Assembly (NCBI RefSeq): GCF_002214605.1
Contig: NZ_CP015193.1
Span: forward strand, 662,978-726,977
Direction of reading: 5' to 3'
DNA length: 64,000 nt
Source: Thermococcus chitonophagus
GTDB taxonomy: Archaea; Methanobacteriota_B; Thermococci; Thermococcales; Thermococcaceae
The notes beneath the pieces were generated by a model, which saw only the letters and a program-made list of their open reading frames with translations, had not been told where the DNA came from and ran no database searches. The translations under genes and the position numbers were made by a program. Shown here piece after piece: positions 1 through 8,145 of the stretch. Numbering within the stretch: the first letter of the stretch is position 1; each line of letters opens with the position of its first letter.

Positions 1-1009
1 GGAGTTCGAGGAAGCTGAGAGGTTGATACCTGAAGAGGATAAGGAAGTGATAAAGAAGACAATTGAAAGACTCAGGGAGTACCACGAGAAGCAAAAGCCA
101 GCTGATATTGTGTACGTTAAGGAGGGCTCCCTTTACGGCATCGTATTCAAGCCAATAAGGAGGATCGGGATATACGTCCCTGGCGGGAAGTTTCCACTTG
201 TGTCAACGCTGATGATGGTTGCAGTACCGGCCAAGATCGCTGGGGTGAGGGAGATAGTGGTGACAACTCCTCCAAGGGACGGAAGGGTTAATCCCTACAT
301 ACTGTACACAGCGGAACTTCTGGGAATTGAGGAAGTTTACAAGCTTGGCGGAATTCAGGCTATAGCCGCGATGGCTTACGGGATCGGCATGGAGAAGGTG
401 GATAAGATATTTGGCCCGGGAAACAGGTTCGTGAACGAGGCCAAGAGACAGGTTTTTGGAGTTGTAGGTATAGACAGCCTTGCTGGGCCCTCTGAAATAG
501 CAGTAATAGCCGATGAAACTGCGGAAAAGGAGTACATTCTTGCGGACTTGATGAGTCAGCTTGAGCACGGGAAGGACAGCAAGGCATGGCTTCTAACAAC
601 CTCCAAGGAGCTTGCAGAGTACTGCGGGAGGGAGGGAATTGAAGTTGTGTTGTGTAGTAGTCTCGAAGAGTGTGTTGAGAAGGTCAATGAGATAGCCCCG
701 GAGCACCTTGAAATCATGACCAAGGAGCCCTTGGAGTTGTTAGACAGGATTCAGAACGCTGGGGCGATATATCTAGGCCCTTACACACCTGTCCCCTCGG
801 CGGACTACTTCCTTGGGGTTAACCACGTCCTCCCAACGGGAGGGGCCGCGAAGTTCATGGGGGTTCTCACGGTCTTGGATTTCATGAAGCCGGTGAGCGT
901 TGCGATGGTCTCAAGGAAGGAATTCATAGAGAATAGATACTTGGGAATAAGGCTGGCCGAAATCGAGGGTATGGAGCTTCATAAGAGGAGTATGGAGGTT
1001 AGGAAATGA
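1..1009 (+). CDS. hisD: Histidinol dehydrogenase, 5' end outside window
   Basis: Catalyses the last two steps of histidine synthesis, oxidising L-histidinol to L-histidine with two NAD+ and zinc. The frame is open from base 2, so the start lies upstream; about 335 residues are visible, against roughly 375 for small archaeal family members. Visible family motifs are [11 protein letters not shown], the zinc-ligand region [12 protein letters not shown], and the substrate segment [19 protein letters not shown]. It is the first visible gene of a his operon and is followed after about 75 bases by hisB. Recognition rests on motif and length match to the HisD family and on the his context. Confidence 0.96.
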   Translation, partial: EFEEAERLIPEEDKEVIKKTIERLREYHEKQKPADIVYVKEGSLYGIVFKPIRRIGIYVPGGKFPLVSTLMMVAVPAKIAGVREIVVTTPPRDGRVNPYILYTAELLGIEEVYKLGGIQAIAAMAYGIGMEKVDKIFGPGNRFVNEAKRQVFGVVGIDSLAGPSEIAVIADETAEKEYILADLMSQLEHGKDSKAWLLTTSKELAEYCGREGIEVVLCSSLEECVEKVNEIAPEHLEIMTKEPLELLDRIQNAGAIYLGPYTPVPSADYFLGVNHVLPTGGAAKFMGVLTVLDFMKPVSVAMVSRKEFIENRYLGIRLAEIEGMELHKRSMEVRK

Positions 1010-1084
1010 GGGTTAGGGCTAATCACTGCGTCCTTCACTGCATTCCGAAGGAAAGCCCGGTTTTGATGCTGTGGGGTGTTGGGC

Positions 1085-1615
1085 ATGAGGAGGAAGACGA
1101 AGGAGACGGACATAATTGTGGAGATAGGAAAAGAAGGGACAATAAGGACAGGGGATAGAGTTCTAGATCACATGCTCACAGCTTTGTTTTTCTACATGGG
1201 AGTTAAGGCCAGCGTGAAAGCTGAGTATGACCTGAGGCACCACCTGTGGGAAGACGTTGGAATAACGTTAGGGGAGGAGATAAGGGCCAAGCTCCCGGAG
1301 AAGTTCGCGAGGTTTGGGAATGCAGTGATGCCAATGGATGACGCTTTGGTTTTGGTTGCGGTGGATATCTCGGGGAGGCCCTACCTCAGCCTTGAGCTGG
1401 ATCCCAGGGAAGGGGAGGAGGGGTTCGAAGTTTCCTTGGTTAGAGAATTCCTGTGGGGGCTGGTTAGGTCTTTAAGGGCGACAATCCACGTTAAGCAGTT
1501 CTCGGGAATTAATGCCCATCACATCATTGAGGCGACATTTAAAGGGCTGGGTAAGGCCCTGGGTGAGGCGATAAAAGAGGTGGAAAGGTTGGAGAGCACG
1601 AAAGGGGTCATATAG
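1085..1615 (+). CDS. hisB: Imidazoleglycerol-phosphate dehydratase
   Basis: Dehydrates imidazole-glycerol phosphate to imidazole-acetol phosphate in histidine synthesis. It is a monofunctional dehydratase of 176 residues with no fused histidinol phosphatase. The manganese-binding histidine motifs are present as DHML near the N terminus, RHHLWEDVG, and NAHHIIEATFKGLGKAL near the C terminus. I take ATG 1085 (MRRKTKETDI), which is where homologues begin; a GTG at 1076 is in frame but adds only three residues. The gene ends exactly where a minus-strand C/D box sRNA begins. Confidence 0.95.
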   Translation: MRRKTKETDIIVEIGKEGTIRTGDRVLDHMLTALFFYMGVKASVKAEYDLRHHLWEDVGITLGEEIRAKLPEKFARFGNAVMPMDDALVLVAVDISGRPYLSLELDPREGEEGFEVSLVREFLWGLVRSLRATIHVKQFSGINAHHIIEATFKGLGKALGEAIKEVERLESTKGVI

Positions 1616-1670
1616 TCAGCACTTAAAATCCTCATCACGCCTCAGCGCTGCGCGGGCTCATCATGTCGCC
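1612..1670 (-). ncRNA. Candidate C/D box sRNA (2'-O-methylation guide)
   Basis: On the minus strand the order C, D', C', D is complete. The C box ATGATGA is at 1664-1658, D' CTGA at 1645-1642, C' GTGATGA at 1638-1632 and D CTGA at 1619-1616. Both guide segments are exactly 12 nt (1657-1646 and 1631-1620) and the D'-C' spacer is 4 nt (GGCG). This is the compact geometry of archaeal sRNAs bound by L7Ae, Nop5 and fibrillarin. The D' guide is GC-rich inside an AT-rich intergenic region. The D box lies against the hisB stop codon on the other strand. I have not identified rRNA or tRNA targets. Confidence 0.75.
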
Positions 1671-1689
1671 TGTTTCTTTGTATACACCT

Positions 1690-1705
1690 CTTTAATAGTT
1701 TTTAG
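1690..1705 (-). promoter_or_regulatory. Possible promoter of the C/D box sRNA
   Basis: Read on the minus strand, AAAAACTATTAAAG resembles a BRE/TATA element and sits about 30-35 bases upstream of the C box. The sRNA may therefore have its own transcript instead of being cut from a longer RNA. The rest of 1671-1945 shows no gene: it holds this element, a perfect tandem 10-bp repeat and the promoter of the next gene. Confidence 0.4.
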
Positions 1706-1846
1706 CAATATACCTATTAAGAACACCCTCCAAGACCATACACATCATAACTCAACACCGTTGTTGTACAGCTTTTGTTGGTAATTTTAGGCCTTCCACG
1801 ATAATGTCTGTCCCGATGGAAATAGTTAGAATTCTTCTATCGCCAT

Positions 1847-1866
1847 TTTACTCTAGTTTACTCTAG
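1847..1866. repeat. Perfect tandem 10-bp repeat upstream of membrane-protein pair
   Basis: TTTACTCTAG occurs twice head to tail, about 40 bp upstream of the TATA-like element near 1904-1912. The one-helical-turn period suits two protomers of a regulator on one face of the DNA. No function is shown; this is a candidate operator only. Confidence 0.4.
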
Positions 1867-1945
1867 TTGCTCATATTTGAATTTTAAACTTATAATGATC
1901 CCAAATTTTTTATACTATTCAGAGGAAATGTTGGTGGGTGATCAT

Positions 1946-2869
1946 ATGGAAAAGACAAAAGTTGAGGGGATAAGAACTCTACTCGTGATTGGAACACTTA
2001 CGATGCTCCTCTCGTTCCTGCCGGTGGTCGGCCTTGCTTTGGCCGTAGTCGGTGGTCTCCTGTACCTTTACGCTCTCTACAGGTGGGGAGAGGAAGTTGA
2101 CGGCAGGCCCTTCAAGCTGGCAATAATAAACCTGATATTGGGGATAGTTGGTGCCGGTGTTGCCATAGTTGGGCTGATAAAGATCAGTTCTGCAACGAGT
2201 GAGCTCTACGTCCTTGATATTCTCCAACCAACGATTTTCTCAGTTTTAGGGCTTCTCTACATATATCTTCTTCTCATGTATCCCTTCTTAGTTGCCATGG
2301 CCCTCATCCATAGGGAAGTCCTTAAGTGCTTCTACGAGGCGACGAAAATTGGGGAGTTTACATTCGCCGGGAAGCTGACACTTTACGGTGCCCTTCTGGC
2401 TCCGGCTTTAATTGGATTAATAATCGGCTTCATTGCAAGGATCATTGAAGTGATAGCATACAATAAGATACCCACGGAAGTTGAAATTCTAAAGGGCGGG
2501 GAAATTGAGTTGGATAAGAGGAAAGTAGTTGCTCTATCTTCGGTTGCTCTCATAATAACCCTGCTCGTCCTTAATTTCACGATTCCTTCGTACGATGTAA
2601 AGGTAGTGCAGGGAGATGTTAAGTTCATAGGGAAAGTTGAAGGAGAGTACATCAAGGGGGCCGTTATATACGACTTTCCATGTGTTAGGGGGGATGGATG
2701 CATAAAGGAAGTCAAGGTTGATGGAAAACTCGTGTATTCTGGGGGAAGCTATGAATTCGTTAATGGAAAGCAGGTTGTTCGCTTAACGATCCCAAGGAAC
2801 TCCAAGGAGGTAGAAGTAATGTTCTGGACAGGAGAGGTTGTTGTACTCCACATAGGTGAGGTAACATGA
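1946..2869 (+). CDS. Multi-pass membrane protein, DUF996-like, copy 1
   Basis: I do not recognise a specific function. The 307-residue protein has about five hydrophobic segments (roughly residues 10-45, 55-77, 90-118, 140-165 and 195-212). A polar C-terminal domain of about 90 residues follows, with a Cys pair (CVRGDGC) and the run SYEFVNGKQVVRLTIP. The N-terminal half resembles archaeal DUF996 proteins. ATG 1946 is chosen because GGTGATC precedes it; an in-frame ATG at 1877 lies upstream of the likely TATA element. The stop overlaps the ATG of a paralogue, so the two are translationally coupled. The pair sits inside the his operon. Confidence 0.75.
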   Translation: MEKTKVEGIRTLLVIGTLTMLLSFLPVVGLALAVVGGLLYLYALYRWGEEVDGRPFKLAIINLILGIVGAGVAIVGLIKISSATSELYVLDILQPTIFSVLGLLYIYLLLMYPFLVAMALIHREVLKCFYEATKIGEFTFAGKLTLYGALLAPALIGLIIGFIARIIEVIAYNKIPTEVEILKGGEIELDKRKVVALSSVALIITLLVLNFTIPSYDVKVVQGDVKFIGKVEGEYIKGAVIYDFPCVRGDGCIKEVKVDGKLVYSGGSYEFVNGKQVVRLTIPRNSKEVEVMFWTGEVVVLHIGEVT

Positions 2870-3723
2870 CCAGTGTAAAGAATGCAAAATCTTTTCTCTA
2901 CTGGGGAGCGATACTTTCTCTCCTCTCGTTTATTCCGTTTATTGGAGGATTGTTGGGCTTTCTAGGTGTCGTTCTGTATTTTGTTGGCCTGTATGAGTGG
3001 AGAGACATTGACGACAGACCGTTTACGGTTGGGATAGCTCAGATAATCCTGGGGCTGTTCTTCGTGGTGTTTTTGGTAATTGGAATGGAGCATGGCTTCT
3101 TTGCCACCCTAAGCTTTCTGAAGGCCTTCTACGTTGCAATGCTTTACACTTATCCCGTCACGGCAATAATGGTGATGCTTGAGAGGTACCTAGTCCAGTA
3201 CTTCTACGAGGCAACTGGTGAGGAAAGTTTCCTGAAGGCTAAGAAGATGTACTTCATTGGCTTTCTAACGACTCCCTTCCTAGTTGGTATCCTCATAAAC
3301 CTCATTGGGAGGGTGTACGAGATCATGGGTTATGGTAGCATGACGGACAATCCGAAGGTACTCAAGGGGAGTGAGCTGGACATTAGCGGTAGGCAGATAG
3401 GAGGAGCTGTGTTGTATTCTATTGCTCTCTCGGCGTTAATCATTTACTTGGTGACTCCGCACTACGATGTTAAGCTGGAGAAGGGGAAGGTGGAGGTTCT
3501 CCTTCGAAAAGTTGACGGAAAATATGAGGCTAAAGTTGTATATCATGGAAGGTGCTGGGGTTCGTGCATAAGGGAAATATCTGTCGATGGGAAGGTAGTC
3601 TATACGGGAACCTCGTACGCTTTCGTTGATGGGAAGCAGATAGTTAGCTTAACGATCCCAGTAAATTCCTCTGTTCTGGTCGTCAATGATGGCTATGAAA
3701 GGTACACATTTAACCTAAAGTGA
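2866..3723 (+). CDS. Multi-pass membrane protein, DUF996-like, copy 2
   Basis: This 285-residue protein is a tandem paralogue of the preceding gene. It shares the N-terminal hydrophobic region with the D(I/V)DDRPF-type loop, the FYEAT segment before the fourth membrane span, and the C-terminal domain with a Cys pair (CWGSC) followed by SYAFVDGKQIVSLTIP. The start ATG overlaps the upstream stop by four bases. The C-terminal domain probably lies outside the membrane, where a conserved Cys pair could form a disulphide; this is inference. Function is unknown, and location between hisB and hisH need not mean a role in histidine synthesis. Confidence 0.75.
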   Translation: MTSVKNAKSFLYWGAILSLLSFIPFIGGLLGFLGVVLYFVGLYEWRDIDDRPFTVGIAQIILGLFFVVFLVIGMEHGFFATLSFLKAFYVAMLYTYPVTAIMVMLERYLVQYFYEATGEESFLKAKKMYFIGFLTTPFLVGILINLIGRVYEIMGYGSMTDNPKVLKGSELDISGRQIGGAVLYSIALSALIIYLVTPHYDVKLEKGKVEVLLRKVDGKYEAKVVYHGRCWGSCIREISVDGKVVYTGTSYAFVDGKQIVSLTIPVNSSVLVVNDGYERYTFNLK

Positions 3724-3792
3724 TTGTCACTTTTCCAAATTTTTTGGGCTGAAATTAAAATAATGTTTACCTCTTTTCCATTAGAGATGGAG

Positions 3793-4368
3793 ATGATAGC
3801 AATAGTTGACCTTGGAGTGGGCAACCTAGCGAACGTGAGAAAGGCCCTCAAGGGAGTTATAACCAGCGATCCCTATGAGATCGAAAAGGCTGAGAAGATA
3901 GTGCTCCCTGGGGTCGGGAACTTTGGTGCCGTGATGGAGAGGCTCCATCCCCTTAAGGATGTAATATTGGAGGGGATTAAGGAGGGTAAACCATTCCTTG
4001 GTATTTGTTTGGGACTTCAGTTGCTCTTTGAGGAGAGCGAGGAGAGCCCTGGGAGCAGAGGTCTTGAAGTTTTTAAAGGTAAGGTCGTGAAGCTGAAGGG
4101 AGTTAGAGTCCCCCACATAGGCTGGAATCAGGTCTGGATAAGAAAGGACTGTCCTCTCTTTAGAGGAATAAAGAGCGGGAGCTACTTCTACTTCGTCCAC
4201 TCCTACCACGTGGTCCCCCAGGATGAGGATATAATCGTGGCGACCACGGACTATGGACTTGACTTCGTTTCAGCGGTGTGTAAGGATAACGTGTTTGCTG
4301 TACAATTCCACCCGGAAAAGAGCAGTAGAAATGGATTGAAGCTTTTAGAGAACTTTAGGAGGCTGTAA
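3793..4368 (+). CDS. hisH: Imidazole glycerol phosphate synthase, glutaminase subunit
   Basis: Class I glutamine amidotransferase that supplies ammonia to HisF for formation of imidazole-glycerol phosphate and AICAR. The nucleophile Cys is near residue 72 in GICLGLQ, and the His/Glu of the triad are in HPEKSS near residue 173. The conserved LPGVGNFG loop is present. The start MIAIVDLGVGN is typical of the family; in-frame starts at 3724 and 3787 would add non-homologous residues. The 70-base gap upstream holds a T-run and an AT-rich element, so this his segment may have its own promoter. Confidence 0.95.
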   Translation: MIAIVDLGVGNLANVRKALKGVITSDPYEIEKAEKIVLPGVGNFGAVMERLHPLKDVILEGIKEGKPFLGICLGLQLLFEESEESPGSRGLEVFKGKVVKLKGVRVPHIGWNQVWIRKDCPLFRGIKSGSYFYFVHSYHVVPQDEDIIVATTDYGLDFVSAVCKDNVFAVQFHPEKSSRNGLKLLENFRRL

Positions 4369-4369
4369 T

Positions 4370-5086
4370 ATGGAGGTATATCCGGCGATAGATCTTATGA
4401 ATGGGAAGGCGGTAAGGCTCTACAAAGGTGAGAGGGAGAGAGTTAGGGTTTATGGTGATCCATTGAAGTTCGCTGAAAAGTTCTCGGAGCTGGTTGATAA
4501 AATTCACATTGTCGATCTTGATGGGGCATTTACGGGGAGGCCTCAGAATCTCGATGTCATCAAGAGGATAATTGAGGAGACTGGCTTGAGGGTTCAGGTT
4601 GGAGGTGGCTTCAGGGATTATAACTCAATAGCGAAGGCCTACGAGATAGGGGTTGAGAACGTCATTCTAGGCACTAAAGCTTTCGATCTAAAGTTCCTTG
4701 AGATGGTAACCCAGGAATTTCCAGGGATAACGGTCAGTCTCGACAGCAAGGCCGGGAAGGTTGCGGTTAGGGGCTGGACTGAGGCCTCGGAAATTGAAGT
4801 CAGCGAGGCCTATGAAATGCTGAGGGGGTATGTGAACAGGTTCGTTTACACCTCCATCGAGAGGGACGGTACATTAACTGGAATAGAGAGCATTGAGAAG
4901 TTCTGGAGGGATGAAGAGTTCATATACGCTGGTGGTGTTTCTTCCCCCCAGGACGTGATTAAACTAGCGGAGATTGGATTTTCTGGAGTTATCGTGGGGA
5001 AAGCCCTGTATGAGGGAGCTGTTTCTCTTGAGGAGCTTGTGGGGGTGGCTGAAATTGCTGGCAAAGAGGATAATCGCGGCCCTTGA
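4370..5086 (+). CDS. hisA: ProFAR isomerase (phosphoribosylformimino-AICAR-P isomerase)
   Basis: Amadori isomerase converting ProFAR to PRFAR in the fourth step of histidine synthesis. It is a (beta/alpha)8 barrel of 238 residues with the N-terminal catalytic Asp in [13 protein letters not shown] (Asp8), the second acidic residue in SLDSK, and phosphate-binding motifs QVGGGFRD and [10 protein letters not shown]. It follows hisH with one base between and overlaps hisF by about 32 bases, indicating tight coupling. The internal half-barrel similarity to HisF is a known feature of the family. Confidence 0.96.
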   Translation: MEVYPAIDLMNGKAVRLYKGERERVRVYGDPLKFAEKFSELVDKIHIVDLDGAFTGRPQNLDVIKRIIEETGLRVQVGGGFRDYNSIAKAYEIGVENVILGTKAFDLKFLEMVTQEFPGITVSLDSKAGKVAVRGWTEASEIEVSEAYEMLRGYVNRFVYTSIERDGTLTGIESIEKFWRDEEFIYAGGVSSPQDVIKLAEIGFSGVIVGKALYEGAVSLEELVGVAEIAGKEDNRGP

Positions 5087-5810
5087 CATCAAAGAGGGGA
5101 GGGTCGTTAAAGGGATAAAGTTTCGGAACATTAGGGATGCTGGTGATCCAATAGAGCTCGCGAGAAGGTACGAGAGCGAGGGAATAGACGAGATAGTCTT
5201 CTTGGACATTACGGCCTCTTATGAAAAGAGGCAGATCCTTCTTGACTTGGTCGAGAGGATAGCCGAGGAGATATACGTTCCATTTACAGTTGGCGGCGGA
5301 ATAAGGACTGCGGAGGAAGCTAGGGAGATAGTTAAGAGGGGAGCGGATAAGATTTTTATTAACACCGCGGCAGTAGATAACCCCAAACTCGTTGAGGAGA
5401 TAGCCCAGGTTATAGGGACTGCCAACCTAGTCGTTGCGATAGACGCCAAGTGGAACGGAAAGTTCTGGGAGGTTTACACTCACGGCGGGAGAAAGGCGAG
5501 GGGAATAGATGCCGTTGAATGGGCAAAAACCGTGGAATCCCTGGGGGCTGGCGAAATACTCCTGACGAGCATGGATACGGATGGAACGAAGCAGGGCTTT
5601 GACATTCCCCTCACGAAGGCCGTAGTTGAGGCAGTTGAAATTCCTGTCATAGCTTCTGGAGGTGCCGGGAAGCCTGAGCACTTCCTTGAGGCGTTTAGAA
5701 TTGGTGCTGAAGCTGCTTTAGCAGCCTCTATTTTCCACTACGGTGAGTATACGGTTAGGGAGCTTAAGGAGTTCCTAGCCGAGCATGGAGTTCCGGTAAG
5801 GCTCGAGTGA
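5055..5810 (+). CDS. hisF: Imidazole glycerol phosphate synthase, cyclase subunit
   Basis: Cyclase partner of HisH; forms imidazole-glycerol phosphate and AICAR from PRFAR and ammonia. The 251-residue barrel carries the catalytic Asp11 (AALDIKEG) and the second catalytic Asp in VVAIDAKW near residue 130, with phosphate-binding loops FTVGGGIR and IASGGAG. No ATG fits the family N terminus; TTG 5055 gives [12 protein letters not shown] and has GGGGGTGG just upstream. A longer open frame from 4974 lies within hisA and is not homologous. The start lies inside the 3' end of hisA. Confidence 0.94.
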   Translation: MLAKRIIAALDIKEGRVVKGIKFRNIRDAGDPIELARRYESEGIDEIVFLDITASYEKRQILLDLVERIAEEIYVPFTVGGGIRTAEEAREIVKRGADKIFINTAAVDNPKLVEEIAQVIGTANLVVAIDAKWNGKFWEVYTHGGRKARGIDAVEWAKTVESLGAGEILLTSMDTDGTKQGFDIPLTKAVVEAVEIPVIASGGAGKPEHFLEAFRIGAEAALAASIFHYGEYTVRELKEFLAEHGVPVRLE

Positions 5811-5819
5811 GGTGGTAGT

Positions 5820-6443
5820 ATGGAGGAGCTAATAGAGCAGGTTAACTGGGAGAAAAATAACGGCGTAGTCCCGGTTATAGTTCAAGACACGAAAGGGGAA
5901 GTGCTGACTTTAGCTTACATGGACAGAGAGGCTTTAAGGAGAACCCTCGAGACCGGGTACGCTCACTACTACTCCAGATCCCAAGGCAGGATAAGGATGA
6001 AGGGGGAGGTAAGCGGAAACCTTCAGATTGTGAAGGAGATAAGGATAGACTGCGACAACGATGCCCTCCTTTTGATTGTGGAGCCCAAGGGTCCAGCATG
6101 TCACACCGGCAACTACTCTTGCTTTTACAGGAAGTTGGGTGAGCCTGAGAGAATTCTCCCCATGGATTATTCACTCACGATACTCAGGGAGCTTGAGGAG
6201 CTGATAAGAAAGAGGAAGGAGAATCCTGTGGAGGGCTCCTACACGTCCTATCTGTTCAGGGAGGGCAAAGAAAAGATATACAAGAAGTTTGGGGAGGAAG
6301 CCGTTGAAGTGCTAGTGGCCGAGGGAAGGGATAGGATAATATACGAGGTTGCAGATCTGCTGTATCATCTCCTAGTGCTTTTGGCTTACAACGACATAAG
6401 CCTCGGGGAGGTAATGGCCGAACTCAGGAGGAGAAGGAAATGA
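5820..6443 (+). CDS. hisI: Bifunctional phosphoribosyl-AMP cyclohydrolase / phosphoribosyl-ATP pyrophosphatase
   Basis: HisIE fusion catalysing the second and third steps of histidine synthesis. Residues 1 to about 115 are the cyclohydrolase (HisI) with metal-binding CDNDALL and CHTGNYSC motifs. Residues of about 120-207 are the pyrophosphohydrolase (HisE) with KKFGEEAVEV and the helical DLLYHLLVLL segment. Length (207) matches bacterial and archaeal HisIE fusions. ATG 5820 follows GAGGTGGTAGT. Its last bases overlap the start of hisC. Confidence 0.95.
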   Translation: MEELIEQVNWEKNNGVVPVIVQDTKGEVLTLAYMDREALRRTLETGYAHYYSRSQGRIRMKGEVSGNLQIVKEIRIDCDNDALLLIVEPKGPACHTGNYSCFYRKLGEPERILPMDYSLTILRELEELIRKRKENPVEGSYTSYLFREGKEKIYKKFGEEAVEVLVAEGRDRIIYEVADLLYHLLVLLAYNDISLGEVMAELRRRRK

Positions 6444-7450
6444 AGATAAGGAAGGAAGTCCTCGAGTTCCGGCCTTACAGGGTACTCGAGGGCAATTACA
6501 AAATATGGCTTGACAAAAATGAGAACCCTTTTGATTTACCGTTATGGCTTAAGGAAGAGATATTCTGGAAGCTTAGGGGTTTACACTTCAACAGGTATCC
6601 CCACATAACTTCAATGCCTCTGAGAGAAGCCCTTGCAGAGTTCCTGGGGTTAGATTCTTCGAACATTGCCGTTGGAAACGGTAGCGATGAGCTGATAAAC
6701 TACCTGGTCAGGATGTTTGAGGGAAAGTACATCGTAACTACCCCACCGACCTTCGGCATGTACTCCTTTTACTCGAAGCTTTACGGCATTCCAATAGTTG
6801 AAGTGCCTCTAGATGAGAACTTCAGAATAAGGGGTGATGAGATAGCCGAGAAGGCCAAAGATGCTTTGGCCGTTTTTATAGCCTCTCCAAACAACCCTAC
6901 GGGAAACCTTCAGCCCGAGGAGGAAATTCTTAAGGTTCTTGAGACTGGGGCTCCAGTTGTCTTGGACGAAGCTTACGTAGAGTTCGCGGGAAAAAGCATG
7001 CTGGATTATGTTGGGGATTATCCAAACCTGATAATCCTAAGGACGTTTTCAAAGGCCTTTGGCCTTGCCTCGATAAGGGCTGGCTACATGATAGCTGATT
7101 CCTCTGTCGTTGATGCCCTCTACAGGATTAAGTCGCCATTCAGTGTAAGCTCAGTTACAATGGCCATAGCCCAAACCCTCCTTGAGCACTATGAGGTCGT
7201 TGAGGAGAGGGTTAAGTTCATAATGAAGGAGAGGGAGAGAATGTACGAGGAGCTTATGCCTTATGCTTATCCAAGCGATGCTAACTTCCTCCTCGTAAAG
7301 CTTGACGCTTACAACTACCTTTTGGATAGGGGAATAGTTGTTAGGAAGCTTTCGGGCAGGCTTCAGGGCCACATTAGGATTACTGTTGGAAAGAGAGAAG
7401 AAAACGATGAAGTTATTAAAGCGCTGAAGGAATTTGCCAAAGAACTTTAA
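6440..7450 (+). CDS. hisC: Histidinol-phosphate aminotransferase
   Basis: PLP-dependent class I/II aminotransferase that converts imidazole-acetol phosphate to histidinol phosphate. It has the N-terminal DKNENPFDLP motif, the GNGSDELI phosphate-binding segment, ASPNNPTGN, the Asp of LDEAYVEF, and the PLP Lys in RTFSKAFGLASIRAG. Length is 336 residues, normal for archaeal HisC. It overlaps hisIE by four bases and is the last recognised enzyme of the his operon here. No hisG is visible because the window starts inside hisD, and no histidinol-phosphatase family of the PHP or DDDD type is present. Confidence 0.95.
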   Translation: MKIRKEVLEFRPYRVLEGNYKIWLDKNENPFDLPLWLKEEIFWKLRGLHFNRYPHITSMPLREALAEFLGLDSSNIAVGNGSDELINYLVRMFEGKYIVTTPPTFGMYSFYSKLYGIPIVEVPLDENFRIRGDEIAEKAKDALAVFIASPNNPTGNLQPEEEILKVLETGAPVVLDEAYVEFAGKSMLDYVGDYPNLIILRTFSKAFGLASIRAGYMIADSSVVDALYRIKSPFSVSSVTMAIAQTLLEHYEVVEERVKFIMKERERMYEELMPYAYPSDANFLLVKLDAYNYLLDRGIVVRKLSGRLQGHIRITVGKREENDEVIKALKEFAKEL

Positions 7451-7484
7451 CATGTAATACCAAAAGTATGAAATGGTGAGACCT

Positions 7485-7763
7485 ATGGTTAGTTCAGAGA
7501 TGGTGAGCATAAGGCTGAAAGTTGGGCCTAAAGGTCAGATAGTTATACCCAAGGTTTTCAGGGAGGCCTACGGCATAGAGGAGGGCGGTGAGGTGGTGGT
7601 AATACCAACGAAGGAAGGCTTACTGATCAAGAGGAAGAAGTCACCTGAGGAGCTCATTAAGGAACTTAGGGAATGGAAGAAGAGAGTTGAAGGAATTCCA
7701 GCAAAACTTGGTGATCTAAAGGACATAGACTTGGAGGTTGAGTTTGATGAAGATCTTTCTTGA
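7485..7763 (+). CDS. AbrB/MazE-type antitoxin (VapB-like)
   Basis: This is a small protein of 92 residues whose first 45 residues form a swapped-hairpin AbrB DNA-binding domain (LKVGPKGQIVIPKVFREAYGI, then GGEVVVIPTKEGLLIKR). The acidic, helical C-terminal tail would wrap the toxin. ATG 7485 follows GGTGAGACCT; ATG 7473 and ATG 7500 are in frame alternatives. It overlaps the PIN-domain gene downstream by 17 bases, the usual toxin-antitoxin arrangement. Such pairs usually repress their own promoter. Confidence 0.85.
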   Translation: MVSSEMVSIRLKVGPKGQIVIPKVFREAYGIEEGGEVVVIPTKEGLLIKRKKSPEELIKELREWKKRVEGIPAKLGDLKDIDLEVEFDEDLS

Positions 7764-8142
7764 CGCAAGCTTCCTATTATATATCTTGGCCAAGACTCCT
7801 GGAATAACTGATAAAGTATTGAAACTGTATTCTGATTTATTGTCTCAAGAGCTGTATACCGATTCCCTAGTGCTCGATGAAGTAATATATGTGGCAAAAA
7901 AGAAGTACAGAATACCTCCTGAATTGTCGATAGAATTCATAGACGAATTTGTTCTTCCGTACGTTCAGGTGCTCTCTATTGGAATTAGGGAATACCTGAA
8001 AGCCAGGGACATAATCCTCGAGTATAACTTCAATCCGTCAGATGCTCTTCATTTGGCCGTTATAGAGAACTATGGCCTTCAGGCAATAGTTACTGAAGAT
8101 GAGGACTTCGATAGGGTTCCAGTAAAAAGAATATGGGTGTGA
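7747..8142 (+). CDS. PIN-domain ribonuclease toxin (VapC-like)
   Basis: PIN-fold RNase of 131 residues, presumably cleaving RNA when freed from its antitoxin. The four acidic positions are visible: Asp6 in IFLDAS, Glu in VLDEVIYVA near residue 44, Asp in NPSDALHLA near residue 97, and Asp in VTEDEDFDRV near residue 117. ATG 7747 gives the canonical MKIFLDAS start; an upstream in-frame codon at 7738 adds three residues. The toxin-antitoxin pair separates the his genes from a HAD phosphatase in the same orientation. Confidence 0.85.
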   Translation: MKIFLDASFLLYILAKTPGITDKVLKLYSDLLSQELYTDSLVLDEVIYVAKKKYRIPPELSIEFIDEFVLPYVQVLSIGIREYLKARDIILEYNFNPSDALHLAVIENYGLQAIVTEDEDFDRVPVKRIWV

Positions 8143-8145
8143 AAG

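Noticed and set aside
1007-1153. 48-codon frame overlapping the end of hisD and the start of hisB, with two His codons near its beginning (NHCVLHC).
   Set aside because: It could be read as a histidine leader, but it overlaps two real genes over most of its length, lies inside the operon and not at its head, and has no separate promoter.
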